Shown piece after piece: positions 1-7,963 of a stretch of DNA of 56,160 nt (position 1 is the first letter of the stretch; every line of letters starts with the position of its first letter). Under the pieces are notes generated by a model. That model did not search any database. It was given only the letters and a program-made list of their open reading frames with translations, and was not told where the DNA came from. This DNA comes from Leuconostoc rapi (GTDB lineage: Bacteria; Bacillota; Bacilli; Lactobacillales; Lactobacillaceae). The position numbers and the translations under genes are program-made. The DNA lies in NCBI RefSeq assembly GCF_016908715.1, contig NZ_JAFBEK010000009.1:1-56160 (forward strand). Direction: 5' to 3'.

Positions 1-161
1 ATCAATTCCGCTTTGCCTCGCTAGCACATTTAATTTTGGCTGTTTCAAATTATTTAGATTGGTACAATGACGAACGCATCAGTGTCGTGCATCGCGACAA
101 GCAAGCCGCTTAACTGAACAGCCCTAGAGAAAAAACAGTCCGAACTATTGACTTAGGAGCA
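1..161 (+). mobile_element. 3' end of an IS3-family element (same type as 9573-10790)
   Basis: The first 161 bases match the right end of the complete element at 9573-10790, read in the opposite orientation: the same transposase C-terminus, then the same spacer, ending in the terminal motif TAGGAGCA at 154-161. The rest of the element lies outside the window. The transposase tail differs from the internal copy in its last residues (VVHRDKQAA here, VVHRKMQVA there), so the copies are related but not identical. The element end runs into the gene on the opposite strand and supplies its last codons. Confidence 0.85.
3..113 (+). CDS. IS3-family transposase OrfB, C-terminal part (5' end outside window)
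   Basis: Reading from base 3, the frame encodes the last 36 residues of an IS3-family OrfB (DDE integrase core, rve fold), including the closing segment NYLDWYNDERISVVHR, and stops at TAA 111-113. It aligns residue for residue with the C-terminus of the OrfB at 9621-10385 except near the end. The DDE catalytic triad would lie upstream of the window. Whether this copy is intact cannot be judged here. Confidence 0.85.
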   Translation, partial: QFRFASLAHLILAVSNYLDWYNDERISVVHRDKQAA

Positions 162-797
162 ATTAACGTTCTCATCAATTATGTTCACAATTTCTTGATT
201 GATTACTTTAACTTTATTTTCAGCATCTTCAATTTTTGGATTAATATTCTGTAGATACTTTTCTTTTTCATCTATAATAGCGTCTACTTTGTTAATACTA
301 TTTTTTGTCTTTTCGTTAAATTCTGTTCTTTTTCTATTATTACTGATTACATCACGGATTTTTGGATAAAAGAATATAGCTATCACAATGGATAAACTTA
401 AAGTAATGAATAAATATGAACTCATATTTCTATTTATTGAATCTATATCATTCGTCCCCATACTCAGAAACATCAGTAAAGACTTACCTAAAAGGAAATG
501 TCCTAAATAGACAAAAGCAAATAATAAAATTAACTGGGTATAAATTTTATAATGTGCTTCTCTACCGAAATACTTAAATTTATTTGCTATATATTTTGAT
601 TTTAAAAATTCTTTCTTACGGTGATTGTAGTATTCAACATCGTTAGCATATTTTTCTCTAGTTTTATACAACTTTCTAATAAAACGTAAATTTTTATCTA
701 TTTTTTCCTGATATAGAATAGAATTTTCCTTATTGATTTTGTGTATAGTACGCAGCTTGATTAAAAGGTCTATTTTTTTGATTATTATATTTTCCAT
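153..797 (-). CDS. Unrecognised membrane protein with coiled coils, C-terminus cut by an IS
   Basis: 214 residues from ATG 797, which has a GGAG six bases upstream; an in-frame start further upstream is less well placed. I do not recognise the family. The N-terminal ~85 residues are Lys/Glu-rich and helical. Two hydrophobic segments follow at about residues 88-115 and 128-150, and then a Lys/Glu/Asn-rich probable coiled coil runs to the end. This suggests two membrane passes with both charged ends on the same side. The last two codons and the stop (TGC TCC TAA) are the terminal bases of the IS at 1-161, so the original C-terminus has been replaced. The gene is AT-rich compared with the metabolic genes further on. 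Function is unknown. Confidence 0.6.
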   Translation of the reverse strand: MENIIIKKIDLLIKLRTIHKINKENSILYQEKIDKNLRFIRKLYKTREKYANDVEYYNHRKKEFLKSKYIANKFKYFGREAHYKIYTQLILLFAFVYLGHFLLGKSLLMFLSMGTNDIDSINRNMSSYLFITLSLSIVIAIFFYPKIRDVISNNRKRTEFNEKTKNSINKVDAIIDEKEKYLQNINPKIEDAENKVKVINQEIVNIIDENVNCS

Positions 798-953
798 ATA
801 TATCTCCATAGAAATTCAATAATATTAATTATACTCTTTATTGGACTATTGGACTATAGTCAATTTTTGGCACAGGCTCTATAATTAAACTTAAGGCGCA
901 AACGCTATGTGGATCTACGTCAATAAATCGGACACGCATGCTACTTTTATTTG

Positions 954-1813
954 CTATTGTTGTTCAAAGGCCACTGGGGTTAAATACCCAATCGCACCAT
1001 GAATACGTTGACGATTATACCAACCTTTAATGTATTGGAATAATTGCATTTTGGCTTGTTTAGCCGTCTGATAACTACTCACATAAACTTCTTCTTTCTT
1101 AAGCGTGGCATGAAATGACCCAATCCCGGCATTGTCGTAGGGTGTCCCTTTACGACTGTACGAATTGGATCAATCCCAACTCATGTAATTTGTTTTCAAA
1201 AGCAAAACTTGTATATTGACTCCCTAAATCGGTATGCACAATAATCGGTTCCCCTTTAATCTGGCGATTCAATGTCGCGTTATTCAGCGCTTTAATCACC
1301 AGATTAGCATCCATTTTAGTGGCATACGCGTAACCAATAATGCGTCGACTCCAAAGATCCATGACACTGGCTAAGTAAGTCCAACCTTCTTTAATGGTAT
1401 AAACATAGGTCATATCAGCTAACCATTTTTGATTCATACTTGTCGTCTTGAAGTCTTGATTCAATAGATTGGAGCGGTCGAAAACAACCTCATGATTGCT
1501 TGCCGGACGATATTTTTTAACGGTAATTGATCGCCAACCATGTGCAGCCATAATCCGCTGCACGCGTTTAATACCAACGGTTAAATCGTAGTCTTGTTTG
1601 AGTAGAAATTGAATTTTAGGTGCACCATAGATACCGTTAGCGTCATGATAAAGTTGATCAATCGCTTGCGTGATGGATTGTGTTTCAATCCTGCGTTGCG
1701 AAGGGGTAGCACTAACTAAACTGTCGAAAGTTGACCGTGCAATACCTAACAAGGTTGTCGATAATTTGACTTCAAACCCGCCATCTTGAATGAATTGGAC
1801 TAAATCGGACGTT
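954..1813 (-). pseudogene. IS3-family transposase OrfB, frameshifted
   Basis: OrfB of the element at 910-2140: an N-terminal helix-turn-helix-like segment (LLGIARSTFDSL), the HTH_21 region, and then the rve integrase core with WLADMTYVY, SVMDLWSRRIIGYA and HTDLGSQY. Near 1163 the frame breaks. Upstream reads ...IQFVQS-stop, while the continuation YSRKGTPYDNAG...IHGAIGYLTPVAFEQQ lies in another frame and ends at 954-956. A one-base deletion in the HSYS codon region explains this. The third catalytic acidic region is therefore out of frame. Normal expression would use -1 frameshifting from orfA near 1815. Confidence 0.8.
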
Positions 1814-1814
1814 T

Positions 1815-2075
1815 TTATTTGTCGATTCTTCCGAAGATGGCTAAGGCTTTTTTTAAGATATCAACCTCTGATTCAGCTTTCAAGGCACGTTTCTCAAGCC
1901 TTTTGATATCGTCGTCTGTATAGGATTTTGAGGGGGCAGTGTGACTTTTATTGGTCCATTTGTAAATCGTTGCGACAGACACACCATAATCTTTGGCCAA
2001 TTGACTAGCAGACGTGCCAGCATGATAAAGATCAATGATTGATTGTTGAAATTCAGGGGTAAATTTTTGCGTCAT
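1815..2075 (-). CDS. IS3-family transposase OrfA
   Basis: 86 residues with a helix-turn-helix of the HTH_Tnp_1 type (residues ~6-45, GTSASQLAKDYGVSVATIYKW) followed by a leucine-zipper-like coiled coil (IKRLEKRALKAESEVDILKK) and the family-typical ending ALAIFGR. It binds the inverted repeats and forms the N-terminal part of the OrfAB transposase. RBS is GGAG upstream of ATG 2075. An A-rich run at the stop allows a -1 shift into orfB, but orfB is itself broken in this copy. Confidence 0.88.
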   Translation of the reverse strand: MTQKFTPEFQQSIIDLYHAGTSASQLAKDYGVSVATIYKWTNKSHTAPSKSYTDDDIKRLEKRALKAESEVDILKKALAIFGRIDK

Positions 2076-2140
2076 GGGTTATTCTCCTACGTCTATTATA
2101 TCGTAGTAGAAACCGTGTCCATGTTTTTAGACTAACACCA

Positions 2141-2377
2141 ATGTCTAAAAAATACGATAACGATTTCAAACAAATGATTATTGCACTGGCGCAATCAGAT
2201 CATCACACCCTCGCTTCAATTTCACAAGATTATGGGGTCAGTACGGCAACCATCTCAAACTGGCTGGCCGCAGATAGAACCGACACCATACAAAATCTGT
2301 CACCAAAAGACATCCTGGCCATGCAACATGACATGGCTGAATTGCGCGCGGATAATGATATCTTAAAAAAGCTTTGA
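2141..2377 (+). CDS. IS3-family transposase OrfA (element 850-3313)
   Basis: 78 residues with an HTH_Tnp_1 domain (SISQDYGVSTATISNWL, residues ~25-42) and a short coiled coil ending RADNDILKKL. The ATG at 2141 is the duplicated target of the neighbouring IS, which entered exactly at this start codon and removed the native promoter and ribosome site. The stop comes earlier than usual for the family. One base further along, the frame reads KALTLLSKRK before a stop, so a single A seems to be missing from the A run near 2366. OrfB lies in the frame that would then be reached by -1 shifting. Confidence 0.8.
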   Translation: MSKKYDNDFKQMIIALAQSDHHTLASISQDYGVSTATISNWLAADRTDTIQNLSPKDILAMQHDMAELRADNDILKKL

Positions 2378-2414
2378 CCCTCTTGTCGAAAAGAAAGTAG
2401 TTAGCAAAAATGAG

Positions 2415-3263
2415 TTGGTCAAGCTAATTAATGACGCTAACTTACCCGTGTCTCGGGCCAGTCGTGTACTGAATATCCCTCGGCGTACGGTTTACAATGA
2501 TCGGGACAAAGTGCCGACAAAGCATGAACAAACAAATGACTGGCTTAAAACTGAAATTCAACGTGTTTTTCAGGCTGCCAAAAAACGTTATGGAGTCATC
2601 AAAATCACCCGTCAAATTAACACCGTTCATCACATGAACTTCAGTGACCGTCGTGTCAGTGGGTTAATGAAAACTTTGGGCATTCAATCCAACATCATCA
2701 AGAAATGGCGCGCGACGCAACCTAGCATAGGACGTCAAAACCGACCTAACCTTGTGAATCAGAATTTCAAGACTGATACCCTAAATCACATTTGGACAAC
2801 TGATATGACCTATATTCACACGGTGCATGATGGTTGGACCTATCTGGCATCAGTCATGGATTTGCATTCACGTGCGATTATTGGTTGGGCCTATGGCAGT
2901 AAGATGACCACTGAATTAACATTACAGGCATTAAAAAAGGCACTGAACAATCGCCCAGCCCCAGTTATTTTGCATACAGATCAAGGATCACAGTTCTTAT
3001 CTCAAAGCTATGAAGAGACCCTAACAGCATTAAACATCCGGCATTCCTATAGCCGACCTGATGTGCCATACGATAATGCCGTCATCGAATCATTTCATGC
3101 GACGTTGAAAAAAGAGTTAGTACATCATGAGCATTATCGCAACTTAACGGCAGCTAAGTTGTCGTTGTTTGAATACATTGAAAGCTGGTATAATCGTCGT
3201 CGTATGCATGGGTCGCTTAATTATTTAGCACCCATGACATTTGAAACACAGTTGCGTGCGTAA
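2415..3263 (+). CDS. IS3-family transposase OrfB
   Basis: 282 residues from a TTG reading; the family product is normally made as an OrfAB fusion. An HTH_21 segment (VYNDRDKVPT to KKRYGVIKITRQI) is followed by the rve core with the DDE pattern: TTDMTYIHT (first Asp), HTDQGSQF (second Asp) and DNAVIESFHATLKKE (Glu). The C-terminus is WYNRRRMHGSLNYLAPMTFE. All catalytic residues are present, so the protein could be active if expressed, but its promoter and orfA start have been displaced by the inserted IS. Confidence 0.88.
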   Translation: MVKLINDANLPVSRASRVLNIPRRTVYNDRDKVPTKHEQTNDWLKTEIQRVFQAAKKRYGVIKITRQINTVHHMNFSDRRVSGLMKTLGIQSNIIKKWRATQPSIGRQNRPNLVNQNFKTDTLNHIWTTDMTYIHTVHDGWTYLASVMDLHSRAIIGWAYGSKMTTELTLQALKKALNNRPAPVILHTDQGSQFLSQSYEETLTALNIRHSYSRPDVPYDNAVIESFHATLKKELVHHEHYRNLTAAKLSLFEYIESWYNRRRMHGSLNYLAPMTFETQLRA

Positions 3264-3268
3264 ACACT

Positions 3269-3799
3269 TTAAACTAAATTAGAGTCGTTGTGCCAAATAT
3301 CGTTGGTAATCCAATATTCTCTACTGGTTAATCTAACTATCTGACCATTTATAAGTACTTGTTTTTCTTCCAAATAAAATGTAACCGGACCACTATCTCT
3401 ACGAATGTTATTGAACTCATCAGTAGCTTTTTTCTTTCTTTCTTCGCGTTTTAAATGAGCTTCAACCTTTGCTGTAAGTTGTTTCAAACTAAACGGTTTG
3501 ACCATATAATCATCTCCACCGACATTCAAACCGTTTATAATATCTTCTTCAGAATCTTTAGCACTCACAAACATTATGGGTGTCGAAATTTGATTACGGA
3601 TCGCATGACAAATATCTGTTCCCTCTATATTAGGCATCATAATATCCAACAAAATAAGATCAAATCCTTGAAAATCAGTTAAGCGCAATGGAACAGAAAC
3701 TTTATTCATAATATCAACTCGATAATTTTTCATTTCTAATGCGGTTTTCATTAGTTTTAATATTTCTAAGTCATCATCAACAATTAAAATTTTATACAT
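3269..3799 (-). CDS. Response regulator, OmpR/NisR-SpaR-like, DNA-binding domain truncated by IS
   Basis: 176 residues from ATG 3799, with GAGGTGG upstream. The receiver domain (1-120) is complete: acidic pocket D8-D10, phospho-acceptor D52 (LLDIMMP), S79 and K101. The segment GLNVGGDDYMVKPFSLKQL is typical of NisR/SpaR/lantibiotic-type regulators. The winged-helix domain starts normally (VTFYLEEKQVLINGQIVRLTSREY) but after SREY the reading enters the IS end at 3313, and the last 14 residues (WITNDIWHNDSNLV) are IS sequence. The recognition helix is lost, so the protein should not bind DNA specifically. No histidine kinase is nearby. The receiver may still titrate phosphate from a kinase encoded elsewhere, which is inference. 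Confidence 0.85.
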   Translation of the reverse strand: MYKILIVDDDLEILKLMKTALEMKNYRVDIMNKVSVPLRLTDFQGFDLILLDIMMPNIEGTDICHAIRNQISTPIMFVSAKDSEEDIINGLNVGGDDYMVKPFSLKQLTAKVEAHLKREERKKKATDEFNNIRRDSGPVTFYLEEKQVLINGQIVRLTSREYWITNDIWHNDSNLV

Positions 3800-3907
3800 G
3801 TAACCACCTCAACTAATTATACAGGTAAGACACGCAATGAACATACCACGTTCTGTTCTCGTAAGATCACATTTCTTATTCTCTGTTCAAATACCTATTA
3901 TGATACA

Positions 3908-3932
3908 TCTGAAATTTCAGAATTCATTCAGA
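3908..3932 (-). promoter_or_regulatory. Possible NisR-type box upstream of the truncated regulator
   Basis: The minus strand has two TCTGAA motifs 11 bp apart (3932-3927 and 3921-3916), matching the TCT-N8-TCT pattern known from nisin-type promoters. The second overlaps a perfect 14-bp palindrome TCTGAAATTTCAGA (3908-3921). A CATAAT -10-like sequence follows 16 bases downstream. It lies about 110 bases before the regulator start and could have been an autoregulatory site. This is a motif match only. Confidence 0.35.
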
Positions 3933-3992
3933 AATTAAGGGAAAAACAGATTATTAATTAACATCGTATACTTCGCTGAATCAAACTAAAAA

Positions 3993-4042
3993 AATAAGGC
4001 ACGATAGTTTTGATTCACAAATCAAAATCATCATGCCTTATT
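3993..4042 (-). terminator. Terminator of the nucleoside ABC operon
   Basis: The inverted repeat AATAAGGCA / TGCCTTATT, with a second inner stem TTTTGATT / AATCAAAA, is followed on the minus strand by a run of seven T. It lies 50 bases after the last permease stop. It could also act toward the + strand, which has a T run at 4046-4052. Confidence 0.8.
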
Positions 4043-4092
4043 GCAATTTTTTTGTTAAAAAATATAACGTCTTTTAACTCACATACCAACAA

Positions 4093-5049
4093 CTAAGCTG
4101 CCTTAATATAATTCACACCATCAGCCTTAGGCGCCCGTGTCTTACCAAAGAAGAATACAAGCACGATAATTGTGAAGACATACGGTGCAATTTGTAGCCA
4201 TATAGATGGTATATTGTTCAATCCTGGTAATTGTGCACCAACCACTGCTAATGATTGTGACAATCCGAAGAAAAGTGAAGCAAATAGCGCCCCGATAGGA
4301 TTCCAACGACCAAATATCATGGCCGCCATCGCCATAAATCCTTGTCCGACAATGGTACTAGCAGAATAGTTCAAGGAAATCGATTGTGCGACAACGGCAC
4401 CACCAACACCACCCAGTAGACCAGAAATCATCACACCTGAATAACGTAACCGTGCCACGCTTAATCCAAGTGTGTCAGCTGCTTGCGGGTTTTCACCAAC
4501 TGATCTTAGACGTAAACCAAATTTTGTTTTAAAAATGATATACCATGAAATAACTGCAACAAATATTGCCAACCATGCTGGTCCAGAAGTCTTTTCAAAA
4601 AATAATTGTCCTAAGAAAGGAATTTTTGACAAACCAGGTACAGATGTATAACCAAAATCCTGTGCAATTGGTGCCGTTTGGCCTTTACCATAAAGTACTT
4701 TGATTAAGAAGACACCCAATGCTGGTGCCATTAAGTTAATCACTGTACCCGAAATAATATGATCGGCACGTAATGTGACTGTCGCAACTGCGTGCAGTAA
4801 TGAAAACAATAATCCGACAACCGCACCGGCTAGTAATCCTAACCAAGGTGTTGCAGCGCCTAAAGTATCTGCAAATGTTAAGTTAAAAACAACTGATGCG
4901 AAAGCACCGATGCCCATGATGCCTTCCAAACCAACGTTAACAACGCCAGAACGTTCCGAAAAAGTACCCCCGATTGATGTAAAAATTAACGGTGCAGAAT
5001 AGACTAATGTACTAGAAATAATAAGTGCTAACATCGCCATTAATGACAT
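4093..5049 (-). CDS. nupQ: Nucleoside ABC transporter, second permease subunit
   Basis: 318 residues, about 9-10 hydrophobic segments, BPD_transp_2 family. Hallmarks are an N-terminal stretch SAPLIFTSIGGTFSERSGVVNVGLEGIMGIGAF and the mid-protein coupling region LRLRSVGENPQAADTLGLS, both typical of the YufQ/NupC(lactococcal)/PnrA-D type permeases for purine and pyrimidine nucleosides. It forms a heterodimeric channel with the product of 5052-6188 and is energised by the 6185-7744 ATPase. It starts two bases after the previous stop, so it is translationally coupled as the last operon gene. The gene symbol follows the B. subtilis nupNOPQ naming and is by homology. The exact nucleoside cannot be read from sequence. 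Confidence 0.88.
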   Translation of the reverse strand: MSLMAMLALIISSTLVYSAPLIFTSIGGTFSERSGVVNVGLEGIMGIGAFASVVFNLTFADTLGAATPWLGLLAGAVVGLLFSLLHAVATVTLRADHIISGTVINLMAPALGVFLIKVLYGKGQTAPIAQDFGYTSVPGLSKIPFLGQLFFEKTSGPAWLAIFVAVISWYIIFKTKFGLRLRSVGENPQAADTLGLSVARLRYSGVMISGLLGGVGGAVVAQSISLNYSASTIVGQGFMAMAAMIFGRWNPIGALFASLFFGLSQSLAVVGAQLPGLNNIPSIWLQIAPYVFTIIVLVFFFGKTRAPKADGVNYIKAA

Positions 5050-5051
5050 AT

Positions 5052-6188
5052 TTATTCACCGTCCTTCTGATTACTGTCGTTTGCCGAACCAATAGCGACT
5101 TGTTTTTTAGCTTTAGTTGTTTGTGCGGCTTTTTCATCCATGGCTTTGATACGTGCTTGCATAAGCTTAATCAAATAGCTGGCACCCACAAAGAAAATAA
5201 TCGACGCAGTCACAATATCAACTAATTCAAATGGTACCCCAGAAGACATTGGCATGCCTAAACCACCAATTTTTAGCACTGATAAAATCACCGCAGCGCC
5301 AAGAATACCGAGATAAGATCCGCCACCTAATAGCGCAACGGCCATACCATCAAATCCAATGGAAGGTGACCCATTTTGAGTGAAGAAATTCAAATAGTTG
5401 CCTAGCCCTTCAATTGTGCCGGCTAAACCAGCCAAACCACCAGAAATAGCCATGGCAACAACGGCATTGCGTTTAGCTGACATACCTGCGTACTTTGCTG
5501 CATCCGGGTTCAAGCCAACCGCACGGATTTCAAAACCAAGTGTCGTTTTTGTCATGATAAACCACACCACAACGATCATCATTAATGAAATGAAAATACC
5601 CGCCGAAATACTAGAACCTTGGGTTAAATCAGTTAACCATTTCATTTGCAAAGAAGCATTGGCGCCCACTTGTTTTGTGGTCTCTGCAGACTCTTTAATG
5701 CCTTTAGACATCGTGTTTTGTAAAATGTTATTACCTAAGAATAGTAAAATATAATTCATCATAATGGTGACGATCACTTCACTGGCACCAAATTGTGCCC
5801 GTAACCAACCTGGAATGGCACCTGCTAAGGCACCTAATCCTGCACCTATAATCAGCGCGCTGGGAATCATGAGATAAGCTGGCATATTTGGGAAACTAAG
5901 GCTATACCAAATTGCACCAACCCAGCCAGCCAAGGCTTGACCAGATAACCCGATATTAAAGAAGCCAGCTGTTTGAGCCACTGTGAAACCCAAAGCTGTT
6001 AAAATTAATGGCGTCATTTGCGTCAAAACACCACCAACATCTTGCATTGATCCAAAAGCTGAACCAAGTAGTGCCATATAACCCGCAATCGGATTATAAC
6101 CAAATACCAACATAATAACGGCACCAATAATAAGACCAAAAAGAACTGAAAATAGGGCAATTGAAAGCGAATTTTTTTGTGTTGTCAT
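5052..6188 (-). CDS. nupP: Nucleoside ABC transporter, first permease subunit
   Basis: 378 residues with about 9-10 membrane segments, BPD_transp_2 family. The N-terminal part has LGFTVAQTAGFFNIGLSGQALAGWVGA and the coupling loop reads FEIRAVGLNPDAAKYAGMS, matching the YufP-type subunit. The C-terminal ~35 residues are hydrophilic, rich in Lys, Ala and Gln (KAMDEKAAQTTKAKKQ), and probably cytoplasmic. The start overlaps the ATPase stop by four bases (ATGA), so the two are co-translated. Pairs with 4093-5049. Confidence 0.88.
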   Translation of the reverse strand: MTTQKNSLSIALFSVLFGLIIGAVIMLVFGYNPIAGYMALLGSAFGSMQDVGGVLTQMTPLILTALGFTVAQTAGFFNIGLSGQALAGWVGAIWYSLSFPNMPAYLMIPSALIIGAGLGALAGAIPGWLRAQFGASEVIVTIMMNYILLFLGNNILQNTMSKGIKESAETTKQVGANASLQMKWLTDLTQGSSISAGIFISLMMIVVVWFIMTKTTLGFEIRAVGLNPDAAKYAGMSAKRNAVVAMAISGGLAGLAGTIEGLGNYLNFFTQNGSPSIGFDGMAVALLGGGSYLGILGAAVILSVLKIGGLGMPMSSGVPFELVDIVTASIIFFVGASYLIKLMQARIKAMDEKAAQTTKAKKQVAIGSANDSNQKDGE

Positions 6189-7744
6189 GAGGCGTTCACC
6201 GTTTCTTTAAGTGCTGCGCGTGCATCTGTCAAACTCATTCCTGTCATTAACAACCCTAATTCTTGTTTATTTGTATCTTTTGCATTAACAATGCCAACAA
6301 TTTGACCGGCATTAATCACAGCAATACGATCTGATAAGTTCAATATTTCATCTAACTCAAAGCTGACAACCAAGACTGCCTTGCCGGCATTTCGTTGCGC
6401 AATAAGACGTTGATGTATATATTCAACAGCGCCAACATCTAATCCACGTGTGGGTTGGGCAGCAATGATAAGGTCATTATCACGATTGAGTTCACGTGCA
6501 ATCACTGCTTTTTGCTGATTACCACCAGACATTGAGCCCGCAGTCACTTGGATACCAGCTGAACGCACATCAAATTCTTTAACTAACTTTTGAGCTAAGT
6601 TATCCATTTCAGCTGGTTGTAGCACCCCAGCTTTTGACAGTGGTGTTTTGTAGTATGTTTGCAATGCTAAGTTTTCAGATAAAGTCATATCGACTTCCAT
6701 GCCAAAACGTAAGCGATCTTCTGGGATATGCCCAACACCCGTTTCAGTAATTTGACGTGGTGTTTTATTCGTCATATCTTTACCATGTAACAGTACCGCC
6801 CCGGATTGCACTTTCGTTAGTCCAGTAATTCCTTGGATTAATTCTGTTTGCCCATTACCATCAATTCCGGCAATACCGATGATCTCACCCGCTTGAACGT
6901 CTAAGGAGAAATCTTTGACAGCCGCAACACCACGGGCATTTTGAACTTCAATCTTATCTATTTTAAGAATGGTTTTACCAACTTCAGCTGTATCTTTAAC
7001 CGTTTTAAAATGTACCTCACGACCGACCATCAAGTCAGCTAATTCCTGAGACGATACACCTGCCACTGGGAAGGTCTCAATTGACTTACCGGCACGAATG
7101 ACCGTCACCGTATCCGCAGCAGCACGAATTTCATCGAGTTTATGTGTAATTAGAATAATTGATTTGCCTTCTTTGGCTAAATTGTGGAAAATTGTGATTA
7201 ACTCATCGATTTCCTGTGGTGTCAACACAGCTGTTGGTTCATCAAATATCAAAATATCAGCGCCACGATATAGTGTTTTTAGGATCTCAACACGCTGTTG
7301 TTGACCAACTGAAATATCTGAAATTTTAGCATAAGGGTCGACTTGTAACCCATACTGTTCAGATAATTGTTTGATCTTTTGTGCTGCTGTTTTAGTATCC
7401 AAAGTCAAACCCTTAGTAATTTCTGACCCTAACATAATATTTTCTGTTACGGTAAAGGCATCAATCAACATGAAGTGTTGATGCACCATACCAATCCCGA
7501 GTGCATCAGATTTTGATGGTGAATCAACCGTCACTTTTTTGCCATTAATCAGGATTTCTCCTGATGTTGGCTGAAGCAAACCTGTTAGAATATTCATTAA
7601 TGTTGATTTTCCCGCACCGTTCTCACCAAGTAACGCGTGAATTTCACCTTGTTGGACTTGTAGGTTAATGTCATCATTGGCTGCAAAATCACCAAATTTT
7701 TTGATAATATGTTGCATTTCAATGACTGGTGTTGATTCGGTCAT
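6185..7744 (-). CDS. nupO: Nucleoside ABC transporter, duplicated ATPase subunit
   Basis: 519 residues made of two ABC modules, as in the sugar/nucleoside CUT2-like family. Module 1: Walker A GENGAGKST (~39-47), signature SVGQQQR, Walker B LIFDEP. Module 2: degenerate P-loop GIDGNGQTE (~293), signature MSGGNQQK, Walker-B-like LIIAAQPTRGLD. As is common in this family, the second site is probably the non-hydrolytic one. It is the first gene of a three-gene operon. No BmpA-type substrate-binding lipoprotein is encoded beside it, although lactococcal and Bacillus operons have one. It must act from elsewhere. Confidence 0.9.
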   Translation of the reverse strand: MTESTPVIEMQHIIKKFGDFAANDDINLQVQQGEIHALLGENGAGKSTLMNILTGLLQPTSGEILINGKKVTVDSPSKSDALGIGMVHQHFMLIDAFTVTENIMLGSEITKGLTLDTKTAAQKIKQLSEQYGLQVDPYAKISDISVGQQQRVEILKTLYRGADILIFDEPTAVLTPQEIDELITIFHNLAKEGKSIILITHKLDEIRAAADTVTVIRAGKSIETFPVAGVSSQELADLMVGREVHFKTVKDTAEVGKTILKIDKIEVQNARGVAAVKDFSLDVQAGEIIGIAGIDGNGQTELIQGITGLTKVQSGAVLLHGKDMTNKTPRQITETGVGHIPEDRLRFGMEVDMTLSENLALQTYYKTPLSKAGVLQPAEMDNLAQKLVKEFDVRSAGIQVTAGSMSGGNQQKAVIARELNRDNDLIIAAQPTRGLDVGAVEYIHQRLIAQRNAGKAVLVVSFELDEILNLSDRIAVINAGQIVGIVNAKDTNKQELGLLMTGMSLTDARAALKETVNAS

Positions 7745-7810
7745 TATATTTTACCAAAGCGTGAACTATGCTGTAATTCACGCAATTCTACTTTCTAAAA
7801 TATTTTTAAA

Positions 7811-7841
7811 AATGCCACGAACACACATTGTTCGTGGCATT
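7811..7841 (-). terminator. 13-bp perfect stem between exporter and nucleoside transporter; terminator or PurR-like operator
   Basis: Arms at 7811-7823 and 7829-7841 (AATGCCACGAACA and its complement, 5-base loop). On the minus strand the stem is followed by TTTTTA, so it can end transcripts from the exporter at 7964-9310. It also contains ACGAACA and TGTTCGT, which resemble halves of a PurBox, and it lies 67 bases before the nucleoside-transporter start. The spacing is shorter than in known PurBoxes, so termination is the first reading. Confidence 0.6.
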
Positions 7842-7963
7842 TCCGTTAAAGAATATTATATCATGTTTGCTACAATCTAATTGTTTCAATTAATTTACTG
7901 GACAATTGTTGGGGTTGTTGAAATTTTTAACAACAGCCCACTAGATAAATCTGTTTATTTTAT

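Larger units (their letters stand above)
910..2140 (-). mobile_element. IS3-family (IS150-like) element inserted into the neighbouring IS
   Basis: The terminal inverted repeats are visible. The minus strand begins TGGTGTTAGTCTAAAAACAT at 2140 and the + strand begins TGGATCTACGTCAATAAATC at 910; both continue into GGACACG and a similar tail. Flanks 907-909 and 2141-2143 are both ATG, a 3-bp target duplication typical of the family. Length is 1231 bp. It contains orfA and a frameshifted orfB, so this copy is probably inactive on its own. Two decayed relatives lie at 34602-34630 and 35284-35523. Confidence 0.85.
850..3313 (+). mobile_element. IS3-family (IS150-like) element interrupted by a second IS
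   Basis: The ends can be matched. From 850 the + strand reads TGGACTATAGTCAATTTTTG, and the minus strand from 3313 reads TGGATTACCAACGATATTTG; both continue GCAC and stay similar for about 45 bases. The element carries orfA (2141) and orfB (2415-3263). Its left ~60 bases are separated from orfA by the IS at 910-2140. Flanks 847-849 (TAT) and 3314-3316 (ATA) are not a direct repeat, so one neighbour has probably been lost by deletion or recombination. A tandem repeat of TTGGACTAT at 841-858 makes the exact left end uncertain by 8 bases. Insertion truncated the response regulator at 3269-3799. Confidence 0.75.

Noticed and set aside
847-3316. Target duplication for the outer IS (850-3313)
   Set aside because: Flanks TAT and ATA do not form a direct repeat; I looked at 3-5 bp for both possible left ends.
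5398-5754. Open frame of 118 codons opposite the nucleoside permease
   Set aside because: It is the antisense shadow of a well-conserved permease gene, has no ribosome site and no recognisable domain.
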